Of a stretch of 13,918 nt of DNA, positions 6,256-13,611 are shown one piece after another. Below the pieces are notes generated by a model. The model searched no databases. It saw only the letters and a list, made by a program, of their open reading frames with translations, and had not been told where the DNA came from. Each line of letters begins with the position of its first letter. The stretch's first letter is position 1. The stretch covers positions 1 through 13,918 of the forward strand of contig JAGMCJ010000025.1 in assembly GCA_023129265.1 (NCBI GenBank), written 5' to 3'. The translations under genes and the position numbers were made by a program. The stretch is from Thermoplasmata archaeon. GTDB taxonomy: Archaea; Thermoplasmatota; Thermoplasmata; RBG-16-68-12; JAGMCJ01.

Positions 6256-6259
6256 AAGT

Positions 6260-7180
6260 TTGGCTCAGGGAACAAGTACGCTGATAATCGTGGTGATGGC
6301 AGCAGTTGTCTTTGTGGGCGGGTTGTCTGTTGGACTACTGGTGGCTCCTGCTCTCCAGGAAGTGGAGGAACCGTCGGGCGTTAGGATCGTTGACGACTAT
6401 GGAAGGGAGGTTACCGTGCCTCAACCAGTTGAGAGAATCATCTCACTGGCCCCGAGCAACACGGAGATCCTATTCGCGTTGGGACTCGATGATAAGGTCG
6501 TCGGAGTGGATCAAGCCTCCAATTACCCTCTAGAGGCTCAGAACAAGACGGTCGTGGGCGGGTACTTCGGCGGATACAATCTCGAAGTGATTACGGTACT
6601 CGATCCTCAACTGATACTGGCATCATCCATCAATAGTGAAGAGCTGATCGGAGAGCTTGAGAACAGGAGCTTCGCCGTCGTCGTGCTGGACGCCTCGGAC
6701 ATCGATGGAGTATTCGACGACATCGAACTCGTAGGTTCGATCACGAGCGCCGCTTCGGAAGCGCAGGGGCTCATCAGCAACCTGACGGCAAGGGTCGAGA
6801 CAATCACGAACTTGACGTTGGGTGTTGAGACCCCCAGCGTCTACATCGAGCTGGACAACAATCTGTGGACCTACGGTCCAGGGTCGTTCGGCGACGACCT
6901 GCTCGGACTGGCCGGCGGAGAGAACATAGCGGGGAGCATGGGATCTCCATGGGTGAAGTTGGACGAGGAGTTCGTTGTGTCCTCCTCCCCGCAGGTCATA
7001 ATCACGGTCTTCACGCCCGTGGAGGAAATCAAGTCCAGGCCCGGTTGGTCGGACATTCCGGCGATCCAGAATGACAAGGTCTTCGCCATTGATGGCGACC
7101 TGATATCGCGTCCCGGCCCTAGAATCGTCGACGGGCTAGAGGAACTGGCGCATGTGATACATCCTGAGCTTTTCCCATGA
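6260..7180 (+). CDS. ABC importer substrate-binding protein, BtuF/FhuD class (cobalamin or iron chelate)
   Basis: Read from TTG 6260 the protein has 306 residues. Residues 8-32 form one hydrophobic segment that should anchor or export it; there is no lipobox cysteine, so a membrane-anchored form outside the cell is likely. The mature part is a class III binding fold: VERIISLAPSNTEILFALGL in lobe 1, the YIELDNNLWTYGPGSFGDDL segment with AGGENIAG in lobe 2, and the closing RPGPRIVDGLEELAHVIHPE. This pattern is close to archaeal proteins annotated as cobalamin-binding, but iron-siderophore or heme relatives look similar, so the ligand is not settled. An upstream GTG (6182) would add 26 residues translated from the promoter and is rejected. 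The stop overlaps the permease ATG by four bases (ATGA), implying coupled translation. Confidence 0.9.
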   Translation: MAQGTSTLIIVVMAAVVFVGGLSVGLLVAPALQEVEEPSGVRIVDDYGREVTVPQPVERIISLAPSNTEILFALGLDDKVVGVDQASNYPLEAQNKTVVGGYFGGYNLEVITVLDPQLILASSINSEELIGELENRSFAVVVLDASDIDGVFDDIELVGSITSAASEAQGLISNLTARVETITNLTLGVETPSVYIELDNNLWTYGPGSFGDDLLGLAGGENIAGSMGSPWVKLDEEFVVSSSPQVIITVFTPVEEIKSRPGWSDIPAIQNDKVFAIDGDLISRPGPRIVDGLEELAHVIHPELFP

Positions 7181-8235
7181 CGGTGGCTCGTGAATCCATA
7201 GTTGACATTGTCGAGAAGTCCCGTTCGAGACGCATCTGGATAGCAGTTCTTTTCGGTGTCATGCTGGCATCAATCTTCTCCTCCTTGGCGTTCGGAACGG
7301 TGGGCCCCATCGGAGCAGGCATTCCCAGCAGAATGAGCTGGGGGGACTTCTTCAACTCCATTGTTGCGGAAGGACCAGCGTCTAACATCCTAATCAACCT
7401 GAGGCTGCCGAGGATTCTGCTCGCGTGTGCCGTCGGAGCGGCTCTCTCCATCTCCGGCGCGGTCATGCAGTGCCTGTTCAGGAACCCTCTTGCGGAGCCC
7501 TACATCCTGGGGGTCTCCTCCGGTGCGGCCGTCGGGGTGTCTTTGGGTCTCATCTGGGGACTTACGTCCCTCCTCTCCACGCCGATCCTTGCCTTCTCCG
7601 GTGCTCTCATCACGGTCGCAGCCGTGTATGGAATAGCGCAGGTCAGGGGCAGGATTAAGACGGACACGCTCCTGCTCGCGGGCGTCGCAATCGCATCCTT
7701 CCTCTCCGCTGTGAGCTTCTACATGCTCTACGCTGCGGGAAAGGACAGGGATCTGATAATCTCCTGGATAATGGGCAGCTTCGCCCTGACCACGTTCGAT
7801 GAGGTCCTTATCACGACATTCGTGCTGGTAATGGGAGGGCTCTTGGTCTTCTTGTTCGCGAGGGACATGAACGTTATGCTTATGGGCGAGGAGACCGCGA
7901 AGCAGCTGGGGGTGGATGCCGACACGGTCAAGATAATCGTCCTTGCGACCGCATCGATCCTCGCGGCGATTGCGGTCGCCTTCGTGGGCATAGTCGGTTT
8001 CGTGGGCCTCATAATCCCCCACATAGTCAGAATGACGCTCGGTCCCGACAATCGCATCCTCATCCCAGCGAGTGCTTTTGCGGGTGCTACATTTCTCATC
8101 TGGATGGATGTCCTGGCGCGGACCGTGGCGGGGGGACAGGAAATCCCCATAGGGATAATAACCGCCTTTTGCGGAGCTCCGTTCTTCATATATCTACTCC
8201 GCTCGAGGAAGACAGGGTATGCTTATGCTTCTTAG
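7177..8235 (+). CDS. ABC importer permease, BtuC/FecCD family
   Basis: A 352-residue polytopic membrane protein, full length for the family, whose dimer forms the substrate channel for vitamin B12 or iron chelates. The family core RLPRILLACAVGAALSISGA with Q-x-x-F-RNPLAEPYILGVSSGAA is present around residues 76-120, as is the LMGEETAKQLGVD loop (the coupling region that contacts the ATPase) and VGFVGLIIPHIVRM near 279-292. About nine or ten hydrophobic segments can be counted. It starts inside the stop of the binding-protein gene and its own 3' end overlaps the ATPase gene by 17 bases, so the three importer genes are one operon. Confidence 0.95.
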   Translation: MTVARESIVDIVEKSRSRRIWIAVLFGVMLASIFSSLAFGTVGPIGAGIPSRMSWGDFFNSIVAEGPASNILINLRLPRILLACAVGAALSISGAVMQCLFRNPLAEPYILGVSSGAAVGVSLGLIWGLTSLLSTPILAFSGALITVAAVYGIAQVRGRIKTDTLLLAGVAIASFLSAVSFYMLYAAGKDRDLIISWIMGSFALTTFDEVLITTFVLVMGGLLVFLFARDMNVMLMGEETAKQLGVDADTVKIIVLATASILAAIAVAFVGIVGFVGLIIPHIVRMTLGPDNRILIPASAFAGATFLIWMDVLARTVAGGQEIPIGIITAFCGAPFFIYLLRSRKTGYAYAS

Positions 8236-9034
8236 AATCGACGGCGTCTCATGTAGCTACGACAGCGCGGAGGTCCTGAAGGACGTCACGTTCGATGTGC
8301 CCTCGGGAACGTTGTTCGGCATCGTTGGTCCGAACGGGTGCGGAAAGACGACGCTCATCAGATGCGTCAGCAGGGTCCTGGAGCCCGTAGGTGGATCGGT
8401 GTTTCTGGACAACGAGTTGCTGTCGGGGATGAGCTTCCGCGATGTGGCAAGCAAGGTGGGCGTCGTTCCGCAGACGACCCGCCCCGGGTTCGCGTTCACG
8501 GCGTACGAGATAGTCGCCATGGGGAGGACACCGTACGTAGGACGTCTTCAGATGGAATCGGAGGAGGATCTGGCGGTCATCAAGGGAGCGATGCTGTCGA
8601 CCGACTGCTGGCACCTTCGATCGAGGATGTTCTCTGAGCTCAGCGGCGGCGAGCAGCAGAGAGTTGTCATAGCCAGAGCGCTCGCTCAGGAGCCGAGAGT
8701 GCTTCTTCTGGACGAGCCGACCTCTCACCTGGACCTGGGCTATCAGCTGCAGATCATGGACATGATTGAAGGGCTTGCGGAGGAGAGGAACCTCATCGTT
8801 GTCGCGATATTCCACGACCTGAACATGGCCGTCAGGTACTGTGAGAACGTCGTCCTTCTCAACGAGGGAAAGGTAGAAGAGGTCGGTGGGACGTTGGACG
8901 TGCTGACGAACGAGAACATCGAGAGGGTGTATGGCGTGAAGGTCGCGATTGAGAGGAGTCCGTCCACAGGTCTGGTGATGATAGTGCCCACTGCAAGGAG
9001 AGCCAAGAACAGAGGCAGCGGCGGGGGTGATTGA
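8219..9034 (+). CDS. ABC importer ATPase, BtuD/FecE family
   Basis: A 271-residue ATPase that powers the importer. Walker A GPNGCGKTT is at residues 37-45, the Q-loop at VVPQ, the signature LSGGEQQR at 141-148, Walker B VLLLDEP with the D-loop SHLD at 161-172, and the H-loop His199 in IFHDLN. All catalytic residues are intact. ATG 8219 is used; ATG 8225 is an equally possible start two codons later, with AGGAAGACAGGG just upstream. The last 30 or so residues extend past the nucleotide-binding core and end in a basic, Gly-rich tail (RRAKNRGSGGGD). The regulator gene begins directly after the stop. Confidence 0.95.
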   Translation: MLMLLRIDGVSCSYDSAEVLKDVTFDVPSGTLFGIVGPNGCGKTTLIRCVSRVLEPVGGSVFLDNELLSGMSFRDVASKVGVVPQTTRPGFAFTAYEIVAMGRTPYVGRLQMESEEDLAVIKGAMLSTDCWHLRSRMFSELSGGEQQRVVIARALAQEPRVLLLDEPTSHLDLGYQLQIMDMIEGLAEERNLIVVAIFHDLNMAVRYCENVVLLNEGKVEEVGGTLDVLTNENIERVYGVKVAIERSPSTGLVMIVPTARRAKNRGSGGGD

Positions 9035-9829
9035 TTGACGTTGTTGAGGGACCTGAGGGAGACGACGAAGCTGCTCATCCTCCTGGAACTGGTCAAGCGG
9101 GAACACTCGAAGCTGAAGACCCTCGCCGAGAGGTTCGGGATGACCGTTCAGGGGATCTCAGACTACCTGAAGACGATGACCGCCGAAGGCCTCGTGCACA
9201 ATGTCGGAGGAGTGTACAAGCCCACGAAAGAGGGCGTTCAGTTCCTTCACGACAGGTTCTCCGAGCTGAGGAGGTTCATCGAGTCCTCCGCCAAGGACCT
9301 AGCCATAATCGACGTGTGCTGGGCGATCGCCGCCTCTGACATCAGGAAGGGCCAGAAGGTCGGGCTGATCATGGAGAACGGCTACCTGAAAGCCCATCCT
9401 GGAAGGAGCTCCTCGTCCACCGGCCGCGCTCTCTTCGGCTCGAAGAAGGGCCAGGACATCGCGATCTCGGAGCTTGATGGCATAACGAGGCTGAATCCGG
9501 GGAAGATTGTCTTCGGGAAGATACCGGGGATCGAGAAGAAGGGCAGCAGAGGAGCGAACCTCTCCAAATTGAAGCATCTGATAAGCGGGGAGAACCCTGA
9601 CCTCATCGCCGTGTCCGGTGCCTCGGGAAGGGCCCTCGCTGGCAGAGCTGGACTGAAGCCCGACATAGAGTTCGGACCCCTTCAGGCCTCGATCGAGGCG
9701 GTCGAAAAGGGCCTCCTTGTCCTCTATCTCTGCACGGAGGAGCACTGCAACGAGGCCATCTCTCACATCATGGAGAGGAGCGCGAACTCCGAGGACAAGA
9801 TTGCGTTCGAGGTCATATCCCTGGACTGA
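9035..9829 (+). CDS. Winged-helix transcriptional regulator with C-terminal ligand-type domain (COG1497-like)
   Basis: A 264-residue protein. Residues about 12-75 form a winged helix (LLILLELVKREHSKLKTLAE, recognition region GMTVQGISDYLKTM, wing VGGVYKPTKEG). The remainder is an alpha/beta domain with SSSTGRALFG, GKIVFGKIPGI, LIAVSGASGRALAGRAG and EFGPLQASIEAVEKGLLVL, which matches my recollection of the archaeal COG1497 family of predicted regulators; its ligand is unknown. Three in-frame TTG codons (9035, 9041, 9044) could start it. GGGGGTGAT ends at 9031, which suits TTG 9041 best by spacing, so the start may be two codons late. Placement without gap behind the importer ATPase suggests that it is cotranscribed and may control the importer promoter, which carries inverted repeats; that link is inference. 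Confidence 0.85.
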   Translation: MTLLRDLRETTKLLILLELVKREHSKLKTLAERFGMTVQGISDYLKTMTAEGLVHNVGGVYKPTKEGVQFLHDRFSELRRFIESSAKDLAIIDVCWAIAASDIRKGQKVGLIMENGYLKAHPGRSSSSTGRALFGSKKGQDIAISELDGITRLNPGKIVFGKIPGIEKKGSRGANLSKLKHLISGENPDLIAVSGASGRALAGRAGLKPDIEFGPLQASIEAVEKGLLVLYLCTEEHCNEAISHIMERSANSEDKIAFEVISLD

Positions 9830-10003
9830 TTCTGGGCGGGTATCGTCGATTTCCTACGCATAGGCTCATTTCGCCACAATCTTTTCATAGCTCTAGGCTC
9901 ATGCGATTCTGAGGCTGGGACAAGAACCTCAGATTGTCATAATCATGGGGGTCTCGACGAGCTTCTACCCCGAAGTACTCACAGCCTCTCTGAGAGGGAT
10001 TGA
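9830..10003. other. Intergenic region upstream of two small membrane-protein genes
   Basis: No gene of normal size. It holds a 9-base direct repeat TAGGCTCAT (9861-9869, 9894-9902), a weak TATA-like CTTTTCATA (9881-9889) between the copies, and a hairpin TCTGAGG/CCTCAGA-type (9908-9933, 7-bp stem, 12-base loop). A 20-codon reading frame (9945-10007) overlaps the next gene's start codon. No clear oligo-T terminator for the upstream operon is visible. Confidence 0.5.
9908..9933 (+). repeat. 7-bp inverted repeat (hairpin)
   Basis: TCTGAGG is not fully matched, but CTGAGG (9909-9914) and CCTCAG (9927-9932) are perfect arms, extended by T9908-A9933. If transcription starts about 25 bases after CTTTTCATA, the hairpin would be at the very 5' end of the downstream transcript. 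It could equally end the upstream operon. Confidence 0.35.
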
Positions 10004-10207
10004 GTGAAAGGCGAACGACTAATCGAAATTGGCGGGTCTTTGCTGTTTGTCGCATTCATCATCTTTCTGCTTCCCGTCGTCATACGCGTTGGGCCGGTCG
10101 ATACATCGGTGTTGATGGTCTGTGCATTTCCTGTTCTCGTGATCCTTGGGTTCATACTCGTGGGCGTGGGCTGGTGGGTGAAGAAGAACGAGACTGAGAG
10201 CGACTGA
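10004..10207 (+). CDS. Small two-segment membrane protein, unknown function
   Basis: A 67-residue protein starting at GTG, with GAGAGGGAT about four bases upstream. Two hydrophobic segments (about residues 12-28 and 35-59) flank a short polar turn (RVGPVDTS), and the C-terminus is charged (WWVKKNETESD). This hairpin layout is typical of small integral membrane proteins; I do not recognise a family. The next gene begins at the base after its stop, so the pair is probably cotranscribed and may act together. Real coding is supported by the membrane pattern and the ribosome site, but not by homology. A 20-codon frame upstream overlaps its start as GTGA. Confidence 0.65.
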   Translation: MKGERLIEIGGSLLFVAFIIFLLPVVIRVGPVDTSVLMVCAFPVLVILGFILVGVGWWVKKNETESD

Positions 10208-10504
10208 GTGAGAGAGACCAACATGAGAGAAATGAGGGGAACAACACCATTGCGGTTCGCGGTCGGCTTTGCACTAGGCTTTGGAGTTGGATTCCTTTTG
10301 GTTGGCTCGTTGGTCATCGGAGCCATCATACCTGTCCTCGCGCTAGGGATTGGTCTAGGACTCTCACTTGGGATTCTGTCTTGCCAGACACGTCCCGCTC
10401 CCCTACGAAGTAGGATAGTTGGGGTTGTTGTCGGAATCATTGTTCTGATAGTGACCATACTCTTGTACCTTTACCTAAACTCAATGATGAGAGCAACTTG
10501 GTAG
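10208..10504 (+). CDS. Small membrane protein, unknown function
   Basis: A 98-residue protein with a short charged N-terminus and Gly-rich hydrophobic segments at about 16-36, 38-57 and 70-92. A conserved-looking loop CQTRPAPLRSR separates the second and third. I recognise no family. GTG 10208 follows the previous stop directly; ATG 10223, with GAGAGAG upstream, is an alternative start that would remove five residues. The codon choice is less GC-biased at third positions than in the flanking operons (many GTT, GGA, CTT and CTA), which could mean weak expression or a different origin for this gene pair. Confidence 0.65.
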   Translation: MRETNMREMRGTTPLRFAVGFALGFGVGFLLVGSLVIGAIIPVLALGIGLGLSLGILSCQTRPAPLRSRIVGVVVGIIVLIVTILLYLYLNSMMRATW

Positions 10505-10590
10505 TACAGTCCTAGCTTTCGTCTTGCCTCTATCTCAAAGGCTCTGGACAAGTAGCCCTCTCAGCCGTGTCTGAGAAAATGGACAAAAGA

Positions 10591-10597
10591 GTTAAAT
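10591..10597 (+). promoter_or_regulatory. TATA-like box of the glmU-like/glmS operon
   Basis: GTTAAAT is centred about 34 bases before the ATG at 10628, which would give a leader of about eight bases. GAGTGGT just before the ATG is a weak ribosome site. The rest of 10505-10627 shows no gene. Confidence 0.45.
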
Positions 10598-10627
10598 CGA
10601 ACCAGGGATTCTTGTGCGAGTGGTACA

Positions 10628-11818
10628 ATGAAAGCTGTCATTCTGGCCGCTGGAGAGGGAAGCAGGCTTTGGCCGTTCACATATTCGAAGCCAAAGGTCA
10701 TGATCCCTGTGGCGAACAAGCCTATTCTGGAGTACGTTGTGAGGTCCTTGGTCGCCAAGGGCATGGACGACATCATCATGGTCGTGGGATACAAGAAAGA
10801 GAGGATAATGACCCATTTCGAGGACGGACGCGACTATGGGGCCCGCATCGACTATGCGGTTCAGAAGAAGCAACTGGGAACCGCCCATGCTCTGTTGGCC
10901 GCCAGCAAGATGGTGAAGGGCGATTTCGTGGTCCTTCCGGGGGACAACGTGATCGATCCCAAGGTCGTCGAAGACCTTCTCTCGGCGGACGAGTCTCCAT
11001 GCGCGCTCATCACAGAAAGCGAGATACCTTCGAAGTACGGCGTTGTCCAGATACGCTCAGGGAAGATCGCGGACATCATGGAGAAGCCGGAGGAGATGAT
11101 CGGCAATCTGATCAGCACGGGCATCTATCGCATGTCCAGTGATGCGTTCACCAGGATACGATCGCACTCCAGGAAGGGCTTTCACGACCTCACATCCGTG
11201 GTCAGAGACCTGTCAAGCAGTGACGACGTCCTCGCGGTTCACACGAGCGGGAAGTGGATAGATGCCGTGTACCCGTGGGACATACTGAGAGTCAATGAAA
11301 CCGTCCTGAGGGACATCGGGGAAGAGAAGTCCGGCAAGGTCGAGAAGAACGTCACGATCAAGGGACCAGTCCTCATCGGCGAGGAGTCCCTGCTCAGGTC
11401 GGGGAGCTACATACAGGGTCCAGTCGTGATCGGGAGGGGCTGCGAGATAGGCCCCGGAACGGTCATCTACCCCTCGACGAGCATCGGGGACAACGTCAGG
11501 GTCTCCGCGAACTCGGTTGTGGAAGAGAGCGTCATCATGTCCGACGCCACGGTCGGGCCAGGTTCCCACATCTCGCACTGCGTCATAGGCGAAGGGGCCT
11601 TCCTGAGGTCGCGATTCTCTTCAAGCTCATCGACAGCGACCATGGAGGTCGAGGGCGACTTCCACAAGGTCGGCGACATCGGGTCCTTCCTCGGGGAGGA
11701 CGTGTTCTGTGAGGACGGCGTCGTCGCCTCCCCCGGATCGATCGTGGGAGCGAAGTCCAGAGTCGGCGCGATGAGGGTCCTCAGGGGGACCATCCCAGAC
11801 AAGAGTCTCGTGGTGTAG
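10628..11818 (+). CDS. Bifunctional-type sugar-1-phosphate nucleotidyltransferase with left-handed beta-helix (GlmU-like)
   Basis: A 396-residue protein. Residues 1-230 are a nucleotidyltransferase that joins a sugar-1-phosphate to UTP or dTTP: signature LAAGEGSRLWPFTYSKPKVM at 6-25, VANKPILEYV, QLGTAHAL, and the metal-binding LPGDNV near 98-103. From about 238 on, hexapeptide repeats (ITIKGPVLIGE-like, SYIQGPVVIGRGCEIGPGTVI) form a left-handed beta-helix. In archaeal homologues such as M. jannaschii MJ1101 the second domain acetylates GlcN-1-P and the first makes UDP-GlcNAc. Here the segment where the family usually has GAGTxTANLR is replaced by LRSRFSSSSSTATMEV (326-341), so the acetyltransferase activity is uncertain. 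Its neighbour glmS, two bases downstream, supplies GlcN-6-P and supports a role in UDP-GlcNAc synthesis. No GlmM mutase is present in the window. Confidence 0.88.
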   Translation: MKAVILAAGEGSRLWPFTYSKPKVMIPVANKPILEYVVRSLVAKGMDDIIMVVGYKKERIMTHFEDGRDYGARIDYAVQKKQLGTAHALLAASKMVKGDFVVLPGDNVIDPKVVEDLLSADESPCALITESEIPSKYGVVQIRSGKIADIMEKPEEMIGNLISTGIYRMSSDAFTRIRSHSRKGFHDLTSVVRDLSSSDDVLAVHTSGKWIDAVYPWDILRVNETVLRDIGEEKSGKVEKNVTIKGPVLIGEESLLRSGSYIQGPVVIGRGCEIGPGTVIYPSTSIGDNVRVSANSVVEESVIMSDATVGPGSHISHCVIGEGAFLRSRFSSSSSTATMEVEGDFHKVGDIGSFLGEDVFCEDGVVASPGSIVGAKSRVGAMRVLRGTIPDKSLVV

Positions 11819-11820
11819 AG

Positions 11821-13611
11821 ATGTGCGGTATAGTCGGCTACACAGGGTCTAGAAAGGCCGCCCCTTTGCTCTTGGATTCTCTCAAGAGGCTGGAGTACAG
11901 GGGATACGACTCTGCTGGCGTGGCCATCGTGGACAAGAAGCTGAGGATACACAAGGACAAGGGCGAGATCGACAACCTCAGGGAATCGATGCCCAACATC
12001 CCCGGTGTCTACGGCATCGCGCACACGAGATGGGCAACTCACGGCCAGCCCACCAAGGACAACGCGCATCCGTTCGCCGACTGCAAGGGCGAGATTGCCA
12101 TCATTCACAACGGCATCATCGAGAACTACCTTGAGCTGAAGGAGTCCCTCATCAAGAAGGGGCACAAGTTCAGGTCCGAGACCGATACGGAGACCTTCGT
12201 CCACTTGCTGGAGGAGAACTATACCGGGGATCTGGAATCCACTTTCAGGAAGGTCCTTCCCATGATGAAGGGTTCTTTTGCCTTTGCGGCGGTCCATTCG
12301 AAGGAGAAGGGCAAGATCGTCGTTGCCAGGAAGGAGAGCCCGCTCGTCCTGGGGATCGGAGAGGGTGAGAACTTCGCGGCGTCCGACATATCAGCTCTCC
12401 TCAAGGAGACGGACAGGGTGATAGCGCTGCACGACAATGAGATGGCCGTCCTGACCCCCGAGTCGGTCGAGATTACGACCTTCGAAGGGAAGGAAGTCAC
12501 GCGTCGTCCCGAAAGGATCAAGTGGACCGTTGAGGACGCCGAGCGCGGCGGGTACGAACATTTCATGCTGAAGGAGATATTCGAGCAGCCTCAGGCCGTG
12601 CACAACACCCTTCTGGGGAAGGTGGCCGATTTCGACGTCAACCGCTTCGGCCGGGACGCGTTCCCCTCGATAAAGATCGTAGCCTGCGGGACCTCCTATC
12701 ACGCCGCCTTGGCGGGCAAGTACATACTGGAGGACATAGCGAAGGTCCCGACGGAGGCACAGCTCGCTTCGGAGTACAGATACTCCACGGCGGCCTTTGG
12801 CAGACCCCTCGTCCTGCTGATCAGCCAAAGCGGTGAGACCACCGACACCCTCGGCGCAGCGAGAGAGGCTAGAAGGCGAGGACGGAGGAGCCTGGCGATC
12901 ACGAACTACGTGGGTAGCTCGATCACCAGAGAGGCCGACGATGTCATCTACACGCGCGCGGGGCTGGAGATCGGAGTGGCCGCCTCCAAGACGTTCTTGA
13001 CGCAGCTGGTCTCCCTCTACCTACTTTCCATTCAGCTCGGGCTCGCGAGGAGAACGCTGAGCTTCGATGAGTCCAGGAAGATGAAGGAAGAACTTCGCCT
13101 CATGCCCCGGGCGGTCCAGGGCGTGCTCGACGAGCACAAGAAGATACAGAAGATCGCCAAGAAGTACCACAAGGCCAGGGACATGTTCTTCCTGGGCAGG
13201 AACGTGAACTACCCGATAGCTCTGGAGGGGGCTCTCAAGATGAAGGAGATCTCCTATATTCACGCAGAGGGCTATCCGGCCGGGGAGCTGAAGCACGGCC
13301 CGCTCGCGTTGGTGGGAGAGAAGACGCCGATAGTCGCCGTTGCCATCAAGGACCACACGTACGAGAAGATGCTCGGCAACATCAAGGAGGTCAGCGCGAG
13401 GAGCTCGCCGGTGATCGCGATAGCCTCCGAGGGGGATAGGGACATAGAGAAGTATGTCGACGACGTCCTCTACGTTCCAGATGTCCCCGCCATTTTCACG
13501 CCAATACCGGTGACCGTCGTCCTGCAGCTCCTTGCTTACTACGCGGCCAAAGAGAGGGGATGCTCGATAGACAAACCGAGGCATCTCGCGAAGAGCGTCA
13601 CCGTGGAGTAG
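11821..13611 (+). CDS. glmS: Glutamine-fructose-6-phosphate aminotransferase (isomerizing)
   Basis: A 596-residue enzyme that makes glucosamine-6-phosphate from fructose-6-phosphate and glutamine, the first step to UDP-GlcNAc. Cys2 (MCGIVGYTG) is the N-terminal nucleophile of the glutaminase domain, which also shows YRGYDSAG, HTRWATHG, HNGIIENY and SETDTETF. Two SIS domains follow: ACGTSYHAAL (Cys289) with ISQSGETTDT and EIGVAASKTFLTQ, then FLGRNVNYPIALEGALKMKE and AEGYPAGELKHGPLAL (Glu489, matching E. coli Glu488). The C-terminus KPRHLAKSVTVE holds Lys591, equivalent to E. coli Lys603. Length and all motifs are those of a complete enzyme. It lies two bases after the GlmU-like gene, so the two are cotranscribed, and its last 14 bases overlap the convergent transporter gene. 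Confidence 0.97.
   Translation: MCGIVGYTGSRKAAPLLLDSLKRLEYRGYDSAGVAIVDKKLRIHKDKGEIDNLRESMPNIPGVYGIAHTRWATHGQPTKDNAHPFADCKGEIAIIHNGIIENYLELKESLIKKGHKFRSETDTETFVHLLEENYTGDLESTFRKVLPMMKGSFAFAAVHSKEKGKIVVARKESPLVLGIGEGENFAASDISALLKETDRVIALHDNEMAVLTPESVEITTFEGKEVTRRPERIKWTVEDAERGGYEHFMLKEIFEQPQAVHNTLLGKVADFDVNRFGRDAFPSIKIVACGTSYHAALAGKYILEDIAKVPTEAQLASEYRYSTAAFGRPLVLLISQSGETTDTLGAAREARRRGRRSLAITNYVGSSITREADDVIYTRAGLEIGVAASKTFLTQLVSLYLLSIQLGLARRTLSFDESRKMKEELRLMPRAVQGVLDEHKKIQKIAKKYHKARDMFFLGRNVNYPIALEGALKMKEISYIHAEGYPAGELKHGPLALVGEKTPIVAVAIKDHTYEKMLGNIKEVSARSSPVIAIASEGDRDIEKYVDDVLYVPDVPAIFTPIPVTVVLQLLAYYAAKERGCSIDKPRHLAKSVTVE

Noticed and set aside
6182..6259. N-terminal extension of the binding protein from GTG 6182
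   Set aside because: The stretch contains a TATA box, operator-like palindromes and a strong ribosome site for TTG 6260, and the extension shows no sensible signal sequence before the hydrophobic segment.
6203..6259. Cobalamin riboswitch upstream of the importer
   Set aside because: The leader is far too short (about 25-60 bases) for that RNA class and shows no B12-box-like sequence.
10567..11142. Plus-strand 191-codon frame overlapping the GlmU-like gene
   Set aside because: It is an alternate frame of a clearly recognised nucleotidyltransferase gene and has no domain pattern.
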